A stretch of 64,000 nucleotides of DNA from Allobranchiibius huperziae. Lineage in GTDB: Bacteria; Actinomycetota; Actinomycetes; Actinomycetales; Dermatophilaceae. The position numbers and the translations under genes are program-made. The stretch covers positions 946,929 through 1,010,928 of the forward strand of contig NZ_JACCFW010000001.1 of NCBI RefSeq assembly GCF_013410455.1, in the 5' to 3' direction. The stretch's first letter is position 1. Each line of letters opens with the position of its first letter. The notes below the pieces were generated by a model. It searched no databases and was not told the DNA's origin. It worked only from the letters and a program-made list of their open reading frames with translations. Shown here piece by piece: positions 59,289 through 64,000 of this stretch.

Positions 59289-59981
59289 ATGGAGATCAGT
59301 GTGACCGGACGTCACGTGGCTGTGCCCGAGCGTTTTCAGCGCCACATCGAGGACAAGCTGGCCAAGGTGCCGCAGCTTGACCCGGCCGTGGGCCGTTGTG
59401 AGGTGGTTGTGACGCACGAGGCCAACCCCCGCCAGGCGAAGGAAGCACAACGCATCGAGATCACCTGTTACGCCAAGCGATCGGTCATCAGGGCGGAGGC
59501 GAGCGCCGATGACGAGTACGCCGCCCTGGACCTGGCGGCGACCCGGCTGGGGGAGCGGCTGCGACGCCAGCACGACAAACGACGGGTGCACCGGGGGCGG
59601 CGCGTCCCCGTCTCGGTCGCCCGGGCCACGGCGGCCCTCACCGACTGGTCGGACACCTCCGGGCCGGGCGGACCCGCGCAACTGGACGGACATCCCGATC
59701 CGCTGCCACCCCACGTCGCCGCCCTCGGCGGGGACGAGGACTGCCCGATCGAACTGCGGGAGAAGGTGCACCGCAGCATGCCGATGGGCGTGGACCAGGC
59801 CCTACGGGAGATGGAACTGGTCGGCCACGACTTCTACCTCTACCAGGACGCCGACACCGGCACACCCAGCGTCGTCTACCGGCGACGTGGCTGGTCCTAC
59901 GGCGTCATCCAGCTCGAAGTCGCCGCCGAGGATCCGAACTCGTCAAATTCGCCAACCCCGGGGGTCTCGGCCACCGTCTGA
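59289..59981 (+). CDS. hpf: Long-form ribosome hibernation promoting factor
   Basis: The 230-residue protein has an N-terminal YfiA/HPF domain (ISVTGRHVAVPERFQRHIEDKL, 1-110) that binds the 30S decoding site, and a C-terminal dimerisation domain (about 165-225: LREMELVGHDFYLYQDADTG, VVYRRRGWSYGVIQL). Long HPF forms 100S dimers in stationary phase. GAGGTC precedes the ATG at 59289. It lies before secA as in mycobacteria, with four genes inserted between. Confidence 0.93.
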   Translation: MEISVTGRHVAVPERFQRHIEDKLAKVPQLDPAVGRCEVVVTHEANPRQAKEAQRIEITCYAKRSVIRAEASADDEYAALDLAATRLGERLRRQHDKRRVHRGRRVPVSVARATAALTDWSDTSGPGGPAQLDGHPDPLPPHVAALGGDEDCPIELREKVHRSMPMGVDQALREMELVGHDFYLYQDADTGTPSVVYRRRGWSYGVIQLEVAAEDPNSSNSPTPGVSATV

Positions 59982-59997
59982 GGCACAATCTGGAAGC

Positions 59998-60654
59998 GTG
60001 AGCGACCAGCGAATCACCGTGCAGGTCGCCGCCGCCAGCCCGATCTACCGGCGTGGGATCGCGGCCGTGCTCCAGGAACACGGCATGGAGGTGGTGGCCT
60101 CGGCCGCCGACGGCGACCAGCTGTCGGCGGCCAGGCCCGCGGACGTCGTTCTCGTGCAACCGGAGTTGCCCGGGCTGGCGGCCGCGCTGCGCGCCCTCGC
60201 CACCGACCCGGACCATCCCAAGATCATCCTGCTCGTCGGTCCGGCCGAGCCGTTCGCCGTCGGGGCCGCCCTGCGGCACGGCCCGGCCGGGCTGCTCCTG
60301 CAGGACGCGGGAGCCGAGGAGTTCGAGGCTGCGGTGCGGGCGGTGTCCGCCGGCGGGGGATGGATCTCCGCGCCCCTGGTGCCGCTGGTGCTGCCGCTGG
60401 CCGTCTCGGGCGCACTGCGCGCCGCGATCGAGGACTCGGCGGCGGGCACGCTCAGCCGCCGGGAGCGGGAGGTGCTCGTACTGGTCGCGTCCGGCCACTC
60501 CAATCGCAAGGTGGCCTCCGAGCTGTTCATCGCGGAGAACACGGTCAAGAACCACGTGCGCAAGATCCTGGAGAAGCTCGATCTGAACAGCCGGGTCGAG
60601 GCCACCCTGTGGGCGGTTTCCACCGGGCTGGTCGACTCCAACGAACGCAAGTAG
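59998..60654 (+). CDS. LuxR/NarL-type regulator with degenerate receiver
   Basis: A 218-residue protein with a C-terminal LuxR helix-turn-helix (about 155-215: LSRREREVLVLVASGHSNRK, IAENTVKNHVRKILEKLDL). The receiver-like N-terminal domain has lost its phosphorylation residues: the acidic pair is absent (VQVAAASPIYRRGIAAVL), the acceptor Asp is Gln in VVLVQPELPG and the conserved Lys is Gln in GLLLQDA. It is likely controlled by something other than a histidine kinase. A CACAAT sequence sits eight bases before the GTG, a possible leaderless start. Confidence 0.8.
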   Translation: MSDQRITVQVAAASPIYRRGIAAVLQEHGMEVVASAADGDQLSAARPADVVLVQPELPGLAAALRALATDPDHPKIILLVGPAEPFAVGAALRHGPAGLLLQDAGAEEFEAAVRAVSAGGGWISAPLVPLVLPLAVSGALRAAIEDSAAGTLSRREREVLVLVASGHSNRKVASELFIAENTVKNHVRKILEKLDLNSRVEATLWAVSTGLVDSNERK

Positions 60655-60689
60655 CCGGCCCGTCGGTGCCGACGGGCACAATGCCCCTC

Positions 60690-61907
60690 ATGTCCTCGAG
60701 CGCGGCGCCCAGAGTGGTGCGCGCTGCGTCCGCCCGTCGGATCGCGCTGGCCGCGCAGGGTTTTCACGGCTTGCGACCTGCCGGTCCGGTGACCACCCGG
60801 TCCCTGCAACGGGTCATCGACCGCGTGGGTGTGGTGCAGATCGACAGTGTCAACGTGCTGGTGCGCAGTCAGTACCTGCCGTTCTTCTCACGACTCGGTG
60901 CGTACGACCGCGATCTGCTCGACCGAGCCCGTGACCGCGCGCCGCGCCGGCTCGTGGAGTACTGGGCCCACGAGGCCAGCCTGATCCCTCCGGCCACCTG
61001 GCCCCTGCTGGACTTCCGGATGCAGCGGGCCCATGCCGACGCCTGGGGCGGGATGCGTCGGGTCGCCCGCGACCACCCCGATCTGGTGGCGCAGGTCCTC
61101 GCCGAAGTGCAGGGGCACGGCCCGCTCACCACCCGCGAGTGCGAGGCACGACTCGCCGCAGACGTGGTGCGCCCGACCGAGCACTGGGGATGGAACTGGT
61201 CGTTGGTGAAGAACGCGCTGGAGCACCTGTTCTGGGCCGGTGACATCAGCTCGGCGGGGCGCACCGCGCAGTTCGAGCGGCGCTACGACGCCGTACGCCG
61301 GGTCCTTCCGCCGACGCAGCGCGCCGCGGCGGATCCGGCCTCCCGGCCCGCTCCGGCCGAGGCGTTCGTGGAACTCATGCGGATCGCGGCGCGAGCCCAC
61401 GGCATCGCCACCGTGCAGTGCCTGCGCGATTACGTCCGGCTCAGCCCGGAGCAGGCGGCGCCCGCTCTCGAGACGCTGGTGGGCGCCGGAGAGCTGGAGC
61501 CGGTGACGATCGAGGGTTGGAATCGCCCTGCCTACCTGCACGTCGACGCCGCGCGTCCCCGTGCCGTGCACGCCGAGGCGCTGCTCAGCCCGTTCGACTC
61601 GCTCATCTGGCAGCGGGATCGCACGCACAAGCTGTGGGACTTCCACTACCGGCTGGAGATCTACGTGCCGGCGCCGCAGCGGGTGCACGGCTACTACGTG
61701 CTGCCCTTCCTCTTCGGCGACCGGCTGGTGGGCCGGGTCGATCTCAAGGCGGATAGGGCGGCGGGGGCGTTGCTGGTGCAGGGGGTGCACTGGGAGGTGC
61801 ACGCGGACGTCGCCGCCCGGCGAGCCCTGGGGCGACAGTTGGAGCAGATGGCCGACTGGTTGGATCTGGACAGAGTGACCGGGCCAGGCATGGAGGAGAC
61901 ACGATGA
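60690..61907 (+). CDS. YcaQ-like winged-helix DNA glycosylase family protein
   Basis: The 405-residue protein belongs to the HTH_42/YcaQ family (AlkX/AlkZ-like), some members of which unhook interstrand DNA crosslinks. It has the QxD catalytic-site motif in VGVVQIDSVNVL (about 42-53), VEYWAHEASLIP (about 90-101) and the C-terminal LLSPFDSLIWQRDRTHKLWDF. The ATG at 60690 was chosen because CACAAT is seven bases upstream; an in-frame ATG at 60681 is an alternative. It is coupled to the small GNAT gene by ATGA. Confidence 0.83.
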   Translation: MSSSAAPRVVRAASARRIALAAQGFHGLRPAGPVTTRSLQRVIDRVGVVQIDSVNVLVRSQYLPFFSRLGAYDRDLLDRARDRAPRRLVEYWAHEASLIPPATWPLLDFRMQRAHADAWGGMRRVARDHPDLVAQVLAEVQGHGPLTTRECEARLAADVVRPTEHWGWNWSLVKNALEHLFWAGDISSAGRTAQFERRYDAVRRVLPPTQRAAADPASRPAPAEAFVELMRIAARAHGIATVQCLRDYVRLSPEQAAPALETLVGAGELEPVTIEGWNRPAYLHVDAARPRAVHAEALLSPFDSLIWQRDRTHKLWDFHYRLEIYVPAPQRVHGYYVLPFLFGDRLVGRVDLKADRAAGALLVQGVHWEVHADVAARRALGRQLEQMADWLDLDRVTGPGMEETR

Positions 61908-62191
61908 GCGAGCTGACCGTCCGCCGCGACGAGGAGCGCAGTCGCTACGAGGCCTACCTCGGCGACGAACGGATCGGTGTCGCCGACTTCGAGCAGGTCG
62001 GGGCAGCCGTTCTGCTGCCGCACGTCGAGATCGACCCGCGCCACGAGGGTCGGGGCCACGCCTCGCAGCTCACCCGCGCGACCCTGGACGACCTGCGCGC
62101 TCGCGGGGTCACCCGGATCGTGCCGCAGTGCCCTTTCGTGCGGATGTGGGTGACCAGGCACCCGGAGTATCAGGACCTGGTCGGCTCGTAG
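61904..62191 (+). CDS. Small GNAT-fold N-acetyltransferase (YjdJ type)
   Basis: A 95-residue short acetyltransferase of the GNAT_acetyltr_3/YjdJ group: RIGVADFEQVGAAVLLPHVEI, PRHEGRGHASQLTRATLDDL (acyl-CoA binding) and RIVPQCPFVRMWVTRHPEYQDLV. The start overlaps the YcaQ-like gene's stop. The 3' end overlaps the convergent triple-GNAT gene by 22 bases. Substrate unknown. Confidence 0.82.
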   Translation: MSELTVRRDEERSRYEAYLGDERIGVADFEQVGAAVLLPHVEIDPRHEGRGHASQLTRATLDDLRARGVTRIVPQCPFVRMWVTRHPEYQDLVGS

Positions 62192-63909
62192 TCCGCAGCG
62201 AGCAACTCGAAGTAGATGCTGTTGCTGATCGAGCCGTCCGTGCGGGTGTAGTCGGCGTGGGCATGCCCCCACTCGCGAAATCCCCTGTCCCGCAACAGTT
62301 TCTGGGAGTCGACGTTCTCTGCGTCGGTGTCCGCGTCGATGCGGATCAGGCCCAGGCCGTCCTGGGTCGGTGGCGCGAAGCCGTGGGCCAACGCGGCGTC
62401 GATCGCCTCAGCGGCGTACCCCCGGCCCCGTGCGTCCGGGTAGAGCCAGTAGCCGATCTCGGCGCGGTCGCGCACCGGTCCGGCGCGGTCGAAGAGGGTG
62501 ACGGCGCCCAGGGCCTGATCGGTGCGGGCGTCGGCGATGCACCACATCACCTGCCCCTCGTCGGTCTGCCGGGCCCGTCGGTGGTACCACTCGTCCCAGG
62601 TGGAGTGCGTCGGCTGGGCGCCGGCGGGCATGTAGCGCAGCGCCGCCCGGTCGAGCTCGACGTCCTCGCCGGGGCGGTCTTGCACGGTCCAGGGCCGCAG
62701 CACGAGCCGCGCCGTGCGCAGCGTCGGGACCACGGCGGGCTCGATGTTCTGTGCGAGCCGGTCGTCGCCCTGCAGCAACTCGAACGTGAGGGCGCCCGAC
62801 GGTGCGGCGCCGGGGCGCGCGAGCACGGCACGTTCGTTCGCCACCTGGCGGAAACCGGCCCGGCGCAGCGCGCGCGCCGAGGGGCGGTTCTCGATGTCGG
62901 TGCCGGCCTGCAGTCGATGCAGGCCGAGCCCCGATGCCCCGGAGTCGTCGGTCGACGGCGCGAACGCATGGGCGATCACCAGATCGAGAGCCTCCTGCAG
63001 GATGCCGAGACCCCGCGCCGAGGGATACAGCCAGTAGCTGACCCGGCCGCTCCCGAGGGTCATGACGGCTCGCAGGTGCTGCACCGCGATGTGTCCGAGG
63101 GGCTCGTCGAGGTCCGGGTCGACGATGCACCAGCAGACGGCGTCGCCCTCGGCCATCCGTTCCCGCCGCTGCAGCAGCCAGGTGGTGTACGACGCGGGGG
63201 CGGGCTGGTTGCCCATCATGAACCGCTCGCTCTGCTCGTCCGGCCCCTGACGCGGCACGTCGTCGCCATGCCAGGGGCGTAGGAGGAACCGGCCGCCGTC
63301 CAGGACCGGCGGGTCGTACCACGGGTGCCGGGGCCGCCGAGGTTCGCCGGCGCGCAGGTGACCCACCCAGACCCCGTCGACCGAGGCGCCGTCGGACACC
63401 GGATGCGGCACGTCCCAGATGCCGTCCACGGCGAAGCCGCATGCCCAGGCCACCCGTCGGGAGGCGAAGTTGCCCCGTGCGGCGCGCCAGGTGAGACCCG
63501 ACAGCCCGAGCTCGTCGAACGCGTACGACGCGAGCAACTGCAGCGCCCGCCGGCACACCCCCGTCGCGCGCGCGTCCGGGTGCACCATGTAGCCGACCTC
63601 GAAGGTGTCGCCGCGCCGGTCGTGCAGCCCGATGTTGCCGACCCACCGGCCGGCGACCTCGATCGCCCACTCGATGCGGGCGCCCTCGAGGCGGCCACGC
63701 TCCGTCGCGGCGATGAAGTCTGCGGCGTCGGACTCCTCGTACGGCTCGGGCAATCTCAGCCACGCCCGCGCGCCGGGATCCCGGCACGCCTGCGTCATCC
63801 GGGGTATGTCGTCGACGCGCGGGGCGCGCAGGGTGAGGTCGCCGTCGACCAGGAGGGGCACGTCGTGGGGAAGGTGGGGCACGATGCCACTCAACCAGCC
63901 GTTGCACAT
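62170..63909 (-). CDS. Triple GNAT-domain acetyltransferase
   Basis: A 579-residue protein made of three RimJ/RimL-type GNAT repeats (about 20-190, 195-375 and 385-570). Each shows TLRAPRVDD-, FLLRPWHGD- or LVLRPWTVQD-type first strands, and the acyl-CoA loop in the second and third (SARGLGILQEALDLVIAHAF, DARGRGYAAEAIDAALAHGF; in the first, DARATGVCRRALQLLASYAF). Each ends with a conserved N/D-xx-S/A-RALR-type helix (ARALRRAGF, SQKLLRDRGF). Some members of such fused families acetylate protein N-termini or antibiotics. The start is uncertain: ATG 63909, GTG 63918 or GTG 63882. Confidence 0.75.
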   Translation of the reverse strand: MCNGWLSGIVPHLPHDVPLLVDGDLTLRAPRVDDIPRMTQACRDPGARAWLRLPEPYEESDAADFIAATERGRLEGARIEWAIEVAGRWVGNIGLHDRRGDTFEVGYMVHPDARATGVCRRALQLLASYAFDELGLSGLTWRAARGNFASRRVAWACGFAVDGIWDVPHPVSDGASVDGVWVGHLRAGEPRRPRHPWYDPPVLDGGRFLLRPWHGDDVPRQGPDEQSERFMMGNQPAPASYTTWLLQRRERMAEGDAVCWCIVDPDLDEPLGHIAVQHLRAVMTLGSGRVSYWLYPSARGLGILQEALDLVIAHAFAPSTDDSGASGLGLHRLQAGTDIENRPSARALRRAGFRQVANERAVLARPGAAPSGALTFELLQGDDRLAQNIEPAVVPTLRTARLVLRPWTVQDRPGEDVELDRAALRYMPAGAQPTHSTWDEWYHRRARQTDEGQVMWCIADARTDQALGAVTLFDRAGPVRDRAEIGYWLYPDARGRGYAAEAIDAALAHGFAPPTQDGLGLIRIDADTDAENVDSQKLLRDRGFREWGHAHADYTRTDGSISNSIYFELLAADYEPTRS

Positions 63910-63948
63910 CAGACGCACATCGATTTAGTGGCGCGCAGCACAGGGCCC

Positions 63949-63954
63949 TAAACT
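63949..63954 (+). promoter_or_regulatory. Probable -10 box of secA
   Basis: TAAACT lies 33 bases before the secA GTG, with a GAGGAG ribosome site in the leader. Confidence 0.5.
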
Positions 63955-63987
63955 CGACGGCGGTATGCCCACTCACGAGGAGCTTTC

Positions 63988-64000
63988 GTGCCCAAAGTAG
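63988..64000 (+). CDS. secA: Start of secA (preprotein translocase ATPase), truncated by the window edge
   Basis: Only GTG CCC AAA GTA G is visible (M-P-K-V). The opening MPKV, the GAGGAG site before it, the TAAACT box and the position downstream of hpf match secA1 in the mycobacterial order. Four codons prove nothing alone, so the call rests on context. Confidence 0.55.

Noticed and set aside
1-64000. CRISPR arrays, tRNA or rRNA genes, insertion sequences, phage genes
   Set aside because: None seen on reading both strands; the tandem repeats found are 51-base units without spacers of CRISPR type and no cas or transposase gene is present.

Overview
The window is a stretch of high-GC actinobacterial chromosome. 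Three things place it: a mycothione reductase, the whiB2/cofD/cofE and mtrA-mtrB-lpqB gene orders, and many genes that start directly at a -10 box (leaderless). A DUF222-type HNH protein and the general gene style suggest Micrococcales, perhaps a Dermacoccaceae/Intrasporangiaceae relative; that family-level placement is inference. No rRNA, tRNA, CRISPR array, insertion sequence or prophage gene was seen.

Positions 1-34 kb hold a large surface-glycan locus. It starts with an LCP-type wall-polymer ligase, a family-2 glycosyltransferase and a two-gene ABC exporter (permease, ATPase). A CoA-transferase pair (scoAB) facing them looks like a metabolic insert. The core is a full candidate set for pseudaminic acid, split over divergent units. 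pseG, a GT-C-like membrane protein and a SpsF-like cytidylyltransferase run leftward (12802 to 8014). pseB and pseC run rightward from 12960. pseH and pseI run leftward from 25019. Around them lie two protein families, each present three times: a short GT-B-like family with an N-terminal (Y/F)GHAxI motif (15090, 15916, 20301), and a methyltransferase-like protein with a C-terminal coiled coil (16779, 18659, 29349). An acyl carrier protein, an adenylation enzyme and an SDR (25087-27382) sit back-to-back with pseH and may supply an acyl group. A further unit (30820-33435) has a family-2 glycosyltransferase, a polysialyltransferase-like protein and another Rossmann-like protein. The simplest reading is synthesis, modification, export and wall attachment of a pseudaminate-containing glycan. 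The polymer itself cannot be read from the sequence.

Positions 34-64 kb are conserved housekeeping in the order known from mycobacteria (roughly the rv3240c-rv3262 block): cofE, cofD, whiB2, a very large membrane glycosyltransferase, a DUF5719 protein, a zincin-like protein, DUF3499, manB, a Trm112-like protein, an SIS-domain isomerase, then sahH, mtrA, mtrB, lpqB, comF, hpf and the first codons of secA. Inserted in this backbone are tryptophan 2,3-dioxygenase, mycothione reductase, a CDF metal transporter, a phosphoesterase, a Ddn-like F420 enzyme, the HNH protein, a degenerate-receiver LuxR regulator, a YcaQ-like protein and two GNAT genes.

Regulation is unusually legible. At least ten genes have a TANNNT box 6-8 bases before the start codon. 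Three divergent gene pairs of the glycan locus share overlapping, near-palindromic -10 boxes. Two intergenic loci carry a related GC-rich repeat with a 51-base period. The sahH leader can fold into a small multi-branched structure.
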